Shown here: piece by piece, positions 28,401-34,919 of the stretch | Layout of the letters: every line of letters starts with the position of its first letter | Position numbering within the stretch: position 1 is the first letter of the stretch | Assembly: GCA_030386875.1 (NCBI GenBank) | Contig: CM059569.1 | Coordinates: 47,469,842 to 47,533,841 of the forward strand | Direction: 5' to 3' | Length of the DNA stretch: 64,000 nucleotides | DNA from: Morinoia aosen | Lineage: Eukaryota > Arthropoda > Malacostraca > Amphipoda > Talitridae | The notes under the pieces: generated by a model | What the model saw: only the letters and a program-made list of their open reading frames with translations | Told to the model about the DNA's origin: nothing | Database searches by the model: none | Position numbers and translations under genes: made by a program

Positions 28401-29346
28401 TCTCAGCTCCTGAGAAGCTGAAAGTAAGTTACTACAGGTTATCCAGACAAATACCTCCGATTTAAAACTGGACAATTTTAGAGATCTATTTGTAGAGCGT
28501 CTTTCATACATCGCACATGAAATTTAACAATACTTAAAACTGTTGTCTTCCAAGAAAGAATACACTGTAAGGCAAATCCATAGACACTTGTACTTTTCTT
28601 TTGGTTGCTGATAATAATTTAACTGTAGTAATAGATGAAAATGGCATTTTTGAAATTTCTAGAACATGTTCGATCACTAAATAATAATTTCCACTGCAGC
28701 ACTTTCTCACGGGTATGCAATTTCATCTTAATTAACTTTTAAAAGACCGTACTGATATACATACAAAGCCTTATATTAAAAAATTTAAAAGATTCCAAGA
28801 TCATCCAAAGACCCAATTACATCACAATTCACTGCATAAAATTAAAACTTTACACACACAAATGCATTTGCTTGATTTCATTCCATAACTTGAATTTGCC
28901 CTAAAAGTGAATCAGGGTGACAAACTCAGTAGTTCATATTAACACCATCAAAACTTCAAGAACTTATTACACTTTCCCTCGAAGCCGAGAAGTTTTCAGG
29001 GAAGCAATAAAAACTTTCATTACTCTTGGCAAAACTCAACTTACTTTACTCAACAATCCTGAACATCTTGAACGATAATGCAGACAATGATTCTACCAAG
29101 TAGTGCTGTTTTTGAATGTTCTCAACAAGGAGGGACTGAGCAACAAGTCTTATGGTGGACTGCGCTGTACGCACATGCTACCCAGTCCACTGTCCCTTGA
29201 CATTGGGACAATGGCGAAATGCATCACAGAAACGTACCTCGGAGCAAATGGATTTGGACGCACAGCTTCGCTACGTGTCCCGGGAGGGGCTCCAAACAAG
29301 GGCGTTCTGGCTCCATTTACTTCATAGCCACGAAATCCACCACCTT
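1258..29346 (-). CDS. ZNFX1: ZNFX1-like helicase gene, copy A (14 exons seen; 3' end off window)
   Basis: Gene-level entry; exons are listed separately. Exons at 29238-29346, 27300-27602, 22325-25077, 20248-20331, 18459-18561, 12218-12386, 11724-11870, 9247-10332, 8542-8885, 7334-7445, 6250-6476, 3210-3448, 1741-1889 and 1258-1416 join with consistent phases and GT/AG borders, giving about 1990 residues without a break. The order (RG-rich N-terminus, ARM-like region, UPF1-like SF1 helicase, NFX1 zinc fingers) is that of ZNFX1 (human about 1900 aa). ZNFX1 is known as an antiviral RNA sensor in vertebrates and as a germ-granule small-RNA inheritance factor in nematodes; the role here is inferred only. 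The RZ-finger exon expected after 1258 and the start codon exon upstream of 29346 were not found. Copy B lies upstream on the same strand. Confidence 0.93.
1417..1740. other. Intron between copy A exons E11 and E12
   Basis: A 324-bp AT-rich intron with canonical borders. I see no repeat or gene in it. Confidence 0.7.
1741..1889 (-). CDS. ZNFX1: Copy A exon E11: variable C-terminal region
   Basis: This 149-bp exon (phase 1 in, 0 out) begins after TTACAG| and ends AAG|GTGAGC. It encodes [19 protein letters not shown], a CIAKSQL segment, and a lysine/alanine-rich tail (KDAKHAK). Length and phase equal 45054-45202 of copy B, yet only scattered residues are shared (VxKxLxxSLxFLxCIxKSxL). It is one of the fastest-diverging exons of the pair, unlike the adjacent E10. 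Confidence 0.87.
1890..3209. other. Intron between copy A exons E10 and E11
   Basis: This 1.3-kb intron has canonical borders. It is AT-rich apart from the microsatellite block at 2808-3014, and no coding exon is recognisable. Apparent open frames across the microsatellite are repeat artefacts. Confidence 0.7.
2808..3014. repeat. Compound microsatellite (TGCTAC/TGCGAC)n then (ACTC)n
   Basis: Triplet-based units tgcgac and tgctac alternate from about 2808 to 2925, pass through a degenerate ttacttttactg stretch, and end in about 14 copies of a four-base actc unit up to 3014. Two different repeat motifs with a graded transition suggest stepwise motif conversion by slippage. It lies in an intron, so the Cys/Tyr-rich frame across it is not credible as protein. 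Confidence 0.95.
3210..3448 (-). CDS. ZNFX1: Copy A exon E10: CGH/CP-type zinc-binding segment
   Basis: This 239-bp exon (phase 2 in, 1 out) has acceptor TGTGCAG| and donor |GTAAGT. It encodes [20 protein letters not shown], then [19 protein letters not shown] and a helical tail ([16 protein letters not shown]). The C-G-H and CPxCxxPI spacing looks like a RING-like or treble-clef metal-binding fold that follows the NFX1 fingers in ZNFX1 proteins. It is near-identical in its N-terminal two thirds to 46410-46648 of copy B and diverges at the last 15 residues. Confidence 0.92.
4550..4660 (-). mobile_element. Penelope-like element 3'-end fragment with hammerhead-like core
   Basis: On the minus strand 4603-4627 reads CTGATGA, then a short GGA/TCC hairpin, then GAAAC, followed by an AT-rich tail. 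CUGANGA..GAAAC is the conserved hammerhead ribozyme core known from Penelope-like elements, and a related arrangement recurs at the ends of the Penelope pair at 15873-17650. No protein-coding part is seen here. The fragment looks old. Confidence 0.45.
5511..5534. repeat. (TA)n microsatellite
   Basis: A short run of ta/at dinucleotides with one interruption, inside TIR element copy 1. Confidence 0.9.
6250..6476 (-). CDS. ZNFX1: Copy A exon E9: NFX1-type zinc fingers
   Basis: This 227-bp exon (phase 0 in, 2 out) has acceptor CCACAG| and donor |GTGAGTG. It carries dense Cys/His: [52 protein letters not shown], then an acidic tail NEDEPDAR. These are NFX1-type (C-x-H/C-rich) fingers, a family linked to nucleic-acid or protein binding. 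It matches 48626-48852 of copy B closely, except around QQQL/VEKL. Confidence 0.95.
6477..7333. other. Intron between copy A exons E8 and E9
   Basis: An AT-rich intron of 857 bp with canonical borders. I see no clear repeat, and the short open frames are not conserved in copy B. Confidence 0.65.
7334..7445 (-). CDS. ZNFX1: Copy A exon E8: NFX1-type zinc finger
   Basis: This 112-bp exon (phase 2 in, 0 out) has acceptor GTGCAG| and donor CAG|GTCTGTT. Joined to E7 it reads [16 protein letters not shown], then [18 protein letters not shown] and VKCVPCQ, a Cys-rich NFX1 finger stretch. Only about five bases differ from 52498-52609 of copy B. The acceptor side is duplicated into the intron (7430-7860). 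Confidence 0.92.
7430..7860. repeat. Three-unit tandem repeat seeded at the acceptor of exon E8 (copy A)
   Basis: The exon edge ggagacttgcacc at about 7434 recurs at about 7617 and, more degenerate, at about 7788. Each is followed by a similar ~180-bp intron segment (ccggactcgtgtcaa.., gccaatatcaaaat..). Each unit repeats the 5' edge of E8 with its AG acceptor context. The same unit occurs once and partly again in copy B at 52597-52800, so the duplication probably predates the gene duplication. Confidence 0.85.
7861..8541. other. Remainder of intron between copy A exons E7 and E8
   Basis: AT-rich intron sequence beyond the tandem repeat. I see no exon or mobile element in it. Confidence 0.6.
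8542..8885 (-). CDS. ZNFX1: Copy A exon E7: NFX1-type zinc fingers
   Basis: This 344-bp exon (phase 0 in, 2 out) has acceptor AAACAG| and donor GT|GTGAGTTT. It encodes [37 protein letters not shown], a [20 protein letters not shown] finger pair, and ends VLVCGHV. The repeated CGHxC spacing is typical of NFX1 fingers. Base composition is GC-rich compared with E1, and it is nearly identical to 53268-53611 of copy B. Confidence 0.95.
8886..9246. other. Intron between copy A exons E6 and E7
   Basis: A 361-bp AT-rich intron with no repeat or extra exon seen. Confidence 0.65.
9247..10332 (-). CDS. ZNFX1: Copy A exon E6: helicase motifs V-VI and first NFX1 fingers
   Basis: A 1086-bp exon, phase 0/0, 362 codons. 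It opens [26 protein letters not shown], helicase motif [19 protein letters not shown] is motif VI with its conserved arginine. After residue ~100 come six or more NFX1-type fingers ([59 protein letters not shown]). The exon thus joins the ATPase core to the zinc-finger array. Same length as 54451-55536 of copy B; the first ~270 bp are almost identical in nucleotides and the rest is clearly more diverged. Confidence 0.97.
10333..11723. other. Intron between copy A exons E5 and E6
   Basis: This 1.4-kb intron has no gene seen. The 190 bp next to E5 are a degenerate array of E5 donor-side copies (see 11525-11723). Confidence 0.65.
11525..11723. repeat. Degenerate tandem copies of the exon E5 donor side (copy A)
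   Basis: Going away from E5, blocks resembling its 3' edge (caccttcctgagcaggaaga) recur near 11660 (caccttcttttaagcaagac), 11590 (ccacctcctggaacagggga) and 11530 (acttacctggagcagagaga), each followed by a gaactrg..gaagtc-like segment. Spacing is about 65-75 bp. Several keep a CT-CAC/TAC context that reads as a GT donor on the minus strand. Comparable blocks flank E5 of copy B at 55955-56116. Confidence 0.75.
11724..11870 (-). CDS. ZNFX1: Copy A exon E5: helicase domain 2A segment
   Basis: A 147-bp exon, phase 0/0, 49 codons, with acceptor TTCCAG| and donor AAG|GTGAGG. It encodes [40 protein letters not shown] and SGQFFLL. The TVLTPYSGQ segment is the conserved helicase motif IV-region strand of UPF1-like enzymes. 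Only two bases differ from 56117-56263 of copy B, far fewer than in E1 or E11. Confidence 0.96.
11871..12217. other. Intron between copy A exons E4 and E5
   Basis: A 347-bp AT-rich intron. Nothing else recognisable. Confidence 0.65.
12218..12386 (-). CDS. ZNFX1: Copy A exon E4: helicase QHRMRP motif
   Basis: A 169-bp exon (phase 2 in, 0 out). After joining it reads [18 protein letters not shown], the Q-x-R-M-x-P motif (motif IV-like) of UPF1-type helicases, followed by [20 protein letters not shown] and [10 protein letters not shown]. The donor edge (..KEMEIP|) differs from copy B (..QEKELG|), while the rest is near-identical. The acceptor lies within the innermost unit of a four-unit tandem array. 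Confidence 0.96.
12357..12720. repeat. Tandem array (about 108 bp x 4) seeded at the acceptor of exon E4 (copy A)
   Basis: The exon edge gtgctggtactccagagttt starts at about 12362 and recurs at about 12469, 12577 and, degraded, 12686. Intervening sequence (ggttcattatactgac, catgtcgtgctggt) is nearly identical between units. Each of the inner units carries the exon's first ~25 bases and an AG acceptor (minus strand CTGTCCAG|), so it is a potential decoy 3' splice site. Copy B has the same architecture at 57160-57420 with ~107-bp units. Confidence 0.92.
12721..13972. other. Intron between copy A exons E3 and E4, part next to E4
   Basis: AT-rich intron sequence between the E4 array and TIR element copy 2. 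A plus-strand open frame of 136 codons (12851-13261) is low-complexity, has no recognisable domain and runs antisense in an intron, so I do not call it a gene. Confidence 0.6.
15267..15615 (-). mobile_element. SINE-like retroposon, copy a
   Basis: It is flanked by a 12-bp direct repeat, agtgcacaaaaa (15255-15266 and 15616-15627). The other paralogous TIR element has the uninterrupted site near 51068-51085 (aagtgtacaaaaagaacaa), so the insertion is proven by an empty site. The minus-strand 5' end is a CCCCTCAGGGG palindrome and the 3' tail is a short tandem of TAA/CTAA-like units. It shares its body with the copies at 49150 and 50339. A and B boxes are not clear, so origin (tRNA or otherwise) is open. 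Confidence 0.82.
15873..17650. mobile_element. Penelope-like element, inverted pair of 3' portions (fossil)
   Basis: Two nearly identical arms of about 858 bp (15873-16730 on minus, 16792-17650 on plus) face away from a 61-bp spacer. Each arm encodes the end of a Penelope-type reverse transcriptase ([48 protein letters not shown]) and a GIY-YIG-like segment ([17 protein letters not shown]) with the conserved RIILESLYI block. Both ends bear a hammerhead-like core. Inverted partial copies are a known Penelope arrangement. Incomplete and broken; the arms' near identity suggests moderate to young age, younger than the TIR element it sits in. Confidence 0.85.
17548..17572 (+). ncRNA. Hammerhead-ribozyme-like core in the Penelope arm
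   Basis: The sequence reads CTGAGGA, then a GGAG/CTCC hairpin with a five-base loop, then GAAAC, matching the CUGANGA..GAAA core and stem II of hammerhead ribozymes. Mirrored in the other arm at 15952-15976 (minus strand). Penelope-like elements are known to carry such motifs in their terminal repeats. I could not identify the cleavage triplet and stem I with confidence, so activity is unknown. Confidence 0.45.
18459..18561 (-). CDS. ZNFX1: Copy A exon E3: helicase motif III
   Basis: A 103-bp exon (phase 1 in, 2 out) with acceptor TTTGCAG| and donor GA|GTGAGTG. With E2 it reads [20 protein letters not shown], the motif III signature (GDxxQLxP) of SF1 UPF1-like helicases, which couples ATP hydrolysis to unwinding. 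It continues [14 protein letters not shown]. It has the same length as 57484-57586 of copy B. Confidence 0.96.
18562..20247. other. Intron between copy A exons E2 and E3
   Basis: A 1.7-kb AT-rich intron. Its last ~220 bp before E2 in plus coordinates are the minisatellite at 20030-20247. I see nothing else. Confidence 0.65.
20030..20247. repeat. 33-bp minisatellite seeded at the donor of exon E2 (copy A)
   Basis: About seven units of ~33 bp (typical start gatcatggcaaaattctcg) run directly into the E2 edge, whose last 28 bases (gatcatgatcagatgctcac..) are themselves a unit-like sequence. On the minus strand the exon end AACTGTGAGCATCTGATC is echoed in the first intronic unit as AACTGCGAGCATCTTGCC. 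Divergence increases with distance from the exon. Copy B has an independent 30-bp array at exactly this junction. Confidence 0.88.
20248..20331 (-). CDS. ZNFX1: Copy A exon E2: Walker B (motif II) of the helicase
   Basis: An 84-bp exon (phase 1/1) with acceptor CGTAG|TGATC and donor ATCG|GTGAGTC. It encodes [20 protein letters not shown] then [17 protein letters not shown] is motif II, with Glu-Glu where many SF1 helicases have Asp-Glu; EEAA is usual for the ZNFX1/UPF1-like group. The short exon carries an essential ATPase motif, so misuse of its splice sites would disable the protein. Confidence 0.95.
20332..22324. other. Intron between copy A exons E1 and E2
   Basis: A 2.0-kb AT-rich intron. 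I see no repeat array or mobile element; short open frames are chance. Confidence 0.6.
22325..25077 (-). CDS. ZNFX1: Copy A exon E1: ARM-like region and helicase motifs I-Ia
   Basis: A 2753-bp exon (phase 2 in, 1 out), about 917 codons, with acceptor TTTTAG|GGGTGG and donor ATTG|GTGAGT. The N-terminal part ([20 protein letters not shown]..) is helical and ARM-like. The ZNFX1-specific block follows ([36 protein letters not shown]). The ATPase starts at [20 protein letters not shown] with Walker A GPPGTGKT near 23520-23545 and motif Ia [18 protein letters not shown]. An acidic insertion ([20 protein letters not shown]) sits between the RecA motifs, and it ends [18 protein letters not shown]. 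Copy B equivalent 59614-62351 is 15 bp shorter and clearly diverged. Confidence 0.97.
25951..26228. mobile_element. piggyBac-like MITE (family M1)
   Basis: Ends are ataaacacattcactgcc and ggcagtgaacgtgttaa, an imperfect inverted repeat of ~17 bp ending at TTAA. Interior resembles the elements at 45279-45543 and 63360-63631 (for example aaatgagcaattt..cctag near one end). No coding capacity. TTAA ends are typical of piggyBac derivatives. Confidence 0.72.
26892..27290. repeat. 88-bp tandem array seeded at the donor of exon N2 (copy A)
   Basis: A displaced, mutated copy of the exon N2 donor region (26892-26985: gacctataccacggcc, gcgtatcaaaatcc) precedes four 88-bp units beginning at about 26955, 27044, 27132 and 27220 (start gcgcatcaaaatcc, then ggtctatgaccagag). 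In the exon the matching text is gacctctaccacggccgcga and gagtatcaaattcg. The array therefore originates from exon plus donor sequence. Units are over 90% alike by eye, so expansion is recent. Confidence 0.88.
27300..27602 (-). CDS. ZNFX1: Copy A exon N2: RG/RGG-rich N-terminal region
   Basis: A 303-bp exon (phase 2/2) with acceptor TTTCACAG| and donor GGAG|GTAAG. It encodes [20 protein letters not shown], a strongly basic RG-rich stretch ([18 protein letters not shown]), an acidic/serine linker ([16 protein letters not shown]) and a second RG block ([18 protein letters not shown]). RGG boxes bind RNA and are methylation targets. It joins in frame to E1. The same region of copy B was not found and should lie beyond the right edge. 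Confidence 0.88.
27603..29237. other. Intron between copy A exons N1 and N2
   Basis: A 1.6-kb AT-rich intron, phase 2. I see no repeats or exons with support. Confidence 0.6.
29238..29346 (-). CDS. ZNFX1: Copy A exon N1: short N-terminal exon
   Basis: A 109-bp exon with acceptor TGCACAG| and donor CCGAG|GTACGT. It encodes [19 protein letters not shown], then [16 protein letters not shown]. The phase (1 in, 2 out) fits exon N2 exactly, the local GC rises above the surrounding intron, and the GGGFRG start continues the RG-rich character. There is no ATG, so another coding exon lies upstream; I could not place it between 29347 and 34900. Confidence rests on splice borders, phase and composition, not on a paralog. 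Confidence 0.72.
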
Positions 29347-31079
29347 CTGTGCAAAAATTACATCAACAGCATATGACACCACTTACACACCACTGAGTAT
29401 TTTGAAACTCTATCCATACAATTTTTTTAATTTTGAGTTATTTTTACACCTTATGTTTACCTACAGTAAAGCAAATAAACAAAGGCATTCCCAAGAGAGG
29501 AAGGAACTATCAACTATGGAATTGAAGGAATGGGGAATCTACCTTGAAAATTGCATTCTCATACATACTACAGATTGAAATAACTTGATTGAAAGAAGTA
29601 TATGAAACAAGCTAAATGTTTTGAAGTTCTAGGTGCTGAAAAAAAAAAAGAAAAACTGTGAACTGGAAATAAATGGTTTGTAATAAAACAAAAAATCTAC
29701 ATTATATTTCAACATACGAAGGCCAGCCTGACCTTTAGCTAACTAACCTGAGGAGAATCTAATTATCTTGATTTCTTCTTCAATGCAAATTATATTTAAG
29801 ATATAATATTCATCCAAAGTGACTAATATACTTTTGTTTCAACTTGCAAAAAGTTCATATTTATTTTGTACACTACCAAGTACCAAACTATAGACATATA
29901 CTGATGACCCAAACTTAGAGGGCTCTACAATTAATTCAAGCTGATTGGTGTCTGAATTTCACTCGTAACTAGTAAGTTTTTTTCAATAAAATCAAAAGAG
30001 AATATACAGATATGCTGAAGTTGATTGTGCACCTATTTGTCAAGCATTGGAAATGCTCCTTATGGAGTTAATTGTGTTTAACGCTGCCAAATAGGGCCAT
30101 AATAATCACAAACAACAAAGAAACTTGTGAAGCTCAATGTTCACCATACAAATAATGCACATGATTCATATGCTTAAATATTTTCCATTTCAAAATTGTG
30201 TTCCAGAAAGGGTTAATAATGATGCAGTGGGAGTATAGATCAATGTGACTCTACATTGTATTTTACCTTGGATTAATTTTATCCAAGCAACACAATACCC
30301 CAAAAAATCAAAGACAACAAGAAAAACATCTGATTTTGCAACAAAAACAGTCATGTAGCTGTGTTTGACAAGGCAATGTCAAACAAAGATTGGCTTTCAC
30401 TCTTGAAAGTAGGAGTAAGAATCAGAATAATATAATGAAGTTTCAAATTAAAGTAGCTTGAAAAAGTAAATTTCCATGTACTGATAGTTCTTTTCCTACT
30501 AAAACACTCAAGATGATATCATCTATTGATTGTAGCTGGGACATTGGCAAGATCATTAGTAAACGTTAGATAAAAAATTTGGGACACTCACGAGGGTATC
30601 CTATATTGATTGTATTTGGGACACTAGAAAACTCAGTGGTAGATTTAGTCTACCAATGATTTACATTTATTAACAAAAAACGAATGTCTTACAGAGAGTT
30701 AGTTAAAAATGATTTCACAAATTGATATAGGCCTGTATTAGTGAAATAATGGTCACTAGAAATAATTACACAATAATTTTTGTTTACGCTCCTTCAAAGC
30801 AAAATTTTGAAATGCATTAAGCTTATGTGGATGAGATGAATAAAAAATATGACTCCATAACTATAACTGCATAAATTAAGACTCCGTAACATTTTCTCAA
30901 TAAATATGATTAATTTACAATAAATATGAATCATATGAAATATGATTCAATAAATATGATTTTTATTTTGATCTCTCGATACATAAGGGAATAGAATATA
31001 TCTGTCGGGACAGTGTGCGGATGCTTTTACAGTGCCAAGCATAGCTTTTGTTGCGCTTCGATCATCTTTTAGGGTGATC

Positions 31080-31140
31080 GATAGCGTGCTGGCGTGGTAA
31101 TTTCTAGTCCTGAGTTTGAGTCTTGCAAACTCCTCGTACA
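31080..31140 (+). other. tRNA-like promoter boxes (possible SINE head)
   Basis: tagcgtgctggc resembles an A box and gagtttgagtcttg a B box, about 35 bp apart. The flanks do not fold into a cloverleaf, so a functional tRNA is unlikely; a tRNA-derived SINE head is possible. Confidence 0.3.
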
Positions 31141-31545
31141 CTTACTCACTTTATGCATTAAAAATCCAATTAGAACCTTTTTTTGTTAGTTAAAATTTTA
31201 CCATCTTTTAAATGAGAAAGAATATCTTTTGGATATATTTCAAAAACTACTAAGTTGTTCTTCAATTTCTGTTTCATTCAATATAATGCAAACATTAAAT
31301 GAATTGCTAGTTGAGAGTGAAGTAGGGAAAATCATTTCCACAATTCTAATAAAATGTGGTGACACTGTGACATAGCACAATGAAATTAAACCATGTCATA
31401 AATTTGTCGACTTCATTGCCCAGGGAAAATGAAAAAAAAACTCTAAAGCTAGCTACTAAGAAATTATAACCAACAAGACAAAATAGTTGATGATGGTGTT
31501 TTCAAGCTATTTTTTCAGTTTAACAACCTTGAAAATCAAATTTTT

Positions 31546-31785
31546 TTAACACTGAGACTGTGACGTGCCCCACCGGTGGTACACAGAGGTAGTTTTCACA
31601 ATGCTGCTGACCAACCAGTACCTAGGCCTAGTTGCAAACTCAATTTTTATAAATACTTAATTAAAGCTAAATAAAGATATGATCCAGACCATGTTTGGTA
31701 TTTTCAAAATAGTTTACAACAATCGACTTTAAACTCAAGTTTGGTGTTGAACTTAATATTTAGTTGCTGCAGTCAACGTGTTGAA
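31546..31785. mobile_element. piggyBac-like MITE (family M2)
   Basis: Begins ttaacactgagactgtgacg and ends cagtcaacgtgttgaa. The interior (caccggtggtacacagaggt, ccagaccatgtttggtattt) matches the copy at 45540-45775 over its whole length. The 3' TTAA has mutated to TTGA, so this copy is older or decayed. Confidence 0.78.
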
Positions 31786-34109
31786 GCTACAATAAAAAAA
31801 CCCTTGACAACAGAAACAAGCTAGTTCATTCATGATTTTATATTTGAGTAAAAAGTTGAACAACAGTTAGAACTAAGACTTGTGATAACATAATTTAACC
31901 AAATTATTAAATTTTAAATAGGATCTCACATTATAATCACAAACATAAAGTTAGAATCTAAATAACTAGGCTAGACATAATATTAAGAATCTTGTAAAAA
32001 ACAAATTTTGTACAAATGAATTTATTGTACAAACACAAAGTTAGAATCCAAATAACTAGGGCCTAGACATATTACAAATTTTCTTCTTCTGAATACTCAT
32101 ATTTAACAGCAGGATTCCTACTTATATCCTTTTCTTGACACCATTTACATATCATTAAATTGAAGAATACCATTACTACATTAAATTAAAAATTGATGAC
32201 AAAGTCTGACTCAAGTCCGGCCCTTAGCTTTTTCCTTAAAAGTTGCATCGTACTTATTAAATACACTTTTTATCAAACTCACAACTAGAATAATTAAAAT
32301 TGACAAACATCAAAAGCTCAAGCAAAAGTAATTTTATAGAAATAGAACGAAATTCCTCGCACTTTTAACAAGCAAAATGGCCAATGGGTCCCTAACATAA
32401 GAACTTCTCGCACGTATTTGATAACGTTAGTTCTAACTCTTACCTTCGTGATTCATGCTGCGATCTTCAGCTAATAACCTAACAGCAAGAGTAACAGAAG
32501 GAACTACTCACTAATACAACTAACATATTTTTTTTAAATAATGTCTCGGCTGAAAGAGCACATCAGAGCTCAGTATTTGGTACCGTGGTATAGCGTCAAG
32601 TGACAGCTCACTGCTCAGTCCGAGTCCGACAGACTAGTACGAGACATGGAGCTCCATGGTACGAGACATAGCTTGCTTCGATCAATCACGTTACAAACAC
32701 GTTACGAACGAACTTAGGTAATTAAAATTCAAACTTACCCTAAGACGTAGACTATCTCTGAATAGAATACGCCGATTTGTTTCACATAACATCAAGAAAA
32801 ATTAACAATAAACAAAAAAAAACTCCTACTGAGCCACGATAATAGGAAAATAGTTCAAGAACGGCATTATTGCGTCTGCTGTGAACCTATTTTGATTACG
32901 TCATCTCGTTGGAACGAAGATAGAACGACAATAGAAGAAACACGTTCCGAGTCGTCACCAGTATCTCTGACGCATGCGTTCATTCTACTCATGTATAGGT
33001 CATGATGGAAGTTTTTGAAGATAGTAGAAATATAATTAATAAGTGGGCTAATCATACATCTCGGGTGCATTGGGTGTGGTGCGCTTTCCACAAAACCGAG
33101 ACGGTACAGAAACGGTTTGGTGGAAAGTACAGAAATTTCTTGAGATAGGCCTACCTGTCCGACACGCGCGAGTCAGAAGACTGAAGTTCATCACTCGCAA
33201 GTCGTAACTATTGAAAGAATGCACCTATTGACTTCATATTACTCTCAAACAAGTCGGGCAACTCCAAACCGTCATCAAACCAAGCTAATTTTCAATTGCT
33301 AGCAAGCAGAGATACAGGACATTGGATCGACCATCACTATATCGTTGTTGGCGTGAGTTAAACGGGTAACAATGTGAAAAAAAGCTGGTAATTCAGTTCA
33401 AGCGAGATTTGAAATACTATAGTTTTCAAAATGTCAAATTCCAAATAAGATTTTTTCATAAGTTGAACCTACGCCTATTTTAATCTGAATTGACATAGGA
33501 ATTAATAAGGATTAGCTGTTCAATTAGTGTAAAAAATGTAAATCCTACTTAGAAATGTTGATTTGTGAACCTGTACAATAACCTGATGAAAACATTTTTA
33601 AGGAGCTTTGTACATCATACATATATGCATATGGAGCATGAAACAAAGAGTTTTGATTCAAAAAGAAACACATTAGGCCTATGTAGATTTCACACTAATT
33701 ACCTTTCTTTCTTTTAGTAATAAATCCTAACGTTTCAGACCATTCCAAGTTTATTGGTCTCTTTCTCTTCGTCATTTCTATAGAGGGTAAAAGAAGCACT
33801 CGTGCCCACTACACTCAAAAGCCTAACGATAACTGGTTTGATCGGATTCGGCCGAGGAAACGGATAACCGGTTTCCGATTCTCGTGAAATACCTCGTCTA
33901 ACGACAAATTTTTTCCCTGGAATTTTAGAGTAATTCTCGTAATAAAATATTGACGTAGATGTTCAAATCAATATTGAAATAAAACTCAGAATTTTACGTG
34001 CAGATGTATCACAAACGTTTTTTTCATCTCAGAGACGAAACGGAGCTCTTACAATTGTCTACCTGGTAATTTATTTAGAGACTGAGTTTGTCGCAGATAA
34101 CTGTTACAT

Positions 34110-34235
34110 GCTATGCCATGTTGTTGACAGCTGTCATGAGCAACGTGGTGTTTTTACAGCTGTCACAGGCTACGTGGTGTTTTCAGAACTGTCACTGGCT
34201 ACGCGGTGTTTTTACAGCTGTCGGTGGATACGTAA
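34110..34235. repeat. Short tandem repeat, ~32 bp x 4, degenerate
   Basis: Blocks of the form acagctgtca..gctacgtggtgttt recur about four times between 34110 and 34235. No relation to an exon is apparent. Confidence 0.7.
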
Positions 34236-34919
34236 TGAAGTCACAAATTGAATGCAGTTACATACAGGTGCCACTGGCTAATGAGTTAAGTGTGTCGTAA
34301 AGTTAAGAGTTAGGTGTCGCACATAAACCTGGAGTGTCATTTCTGATGTCGTATGTTCGATACAATAATGAACTCAGTTAACGACAACTTCGGTGTGTGT
34401 TGGAATGTCACAAATGCCTGACGTGTCACGCCTTTGACGTATTGGCCATCTGGTATGATTGACGTTTCGTGTTTGCTATGTTTCAAACGTAACATGTGCT
34501 CTCTGTTCCACTTATGACTGACAAAGTTACGAGTCTGTCACGTGAGTAAAAGTAAAGTGTATTTTGGGGCTTCTTTTTTAGACTAATTTAAAATTCATGC
34601 ATGCAATAGTTTAGAATTAAAATGGATTTCTTCGAGAGTATTGGACTGAATAAAGTGAGGAAGCTCCGCTTCTTCTTCATGTAGACAAAGGAAAAAATTT
34701 GACGTGTATTCCTAGATTAATTTGAAGTTTACAGACGCAATAAGATAGAAGTAGAAACGTGCTCATTATGAGCTATTCACACAACTTGATTGAATATGGT
34801 TCAAGATAAGAAACGTTGTTCTCCTTTCCTCCCTGGACAAAAGCAAAACTTGTGTATCACTTGGGCGAGCCTGAAATTGCATGAGCCGCATTTTGAAACA
34901 AATTTGAAGTTTCGAAGTA

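Larger units (their letters stand above)
29347..34917. other. Upstream region of copy A (first exon/promoter not resolved)
   Basis: 5.6 kb of AT-rich DNA that must contain the start codon and promoter of copy A or part of the intergenic region. Contents seen: a degenerate relative of the SINE-like family near 29488-29740, two ~80-bp imperfect tandem units near 30510-30640, a tRNA-like stretch at 31080-31140, a MITE at 31546-31785, and a ~95-bp imperfect tandem duplication at 31937-32076. GC is higher at 32540-32700 and 32880-33360, possible 5' UTR/promoter, but nothing decisive. Confidence 0.5.

Noticed and set aside
31080-31140. Functional tRNA gene
   Set aside because: A- and B-box-like text is present but the flanks do not pair into acceptor and anticodon stems.
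32540-33360. Promoter and first exon of copy A
   Set aside because: GC is raised and short ATG frames occur, but I found no phase-compatible exon with RG-type coding, so it is only mentioned as a possibility.
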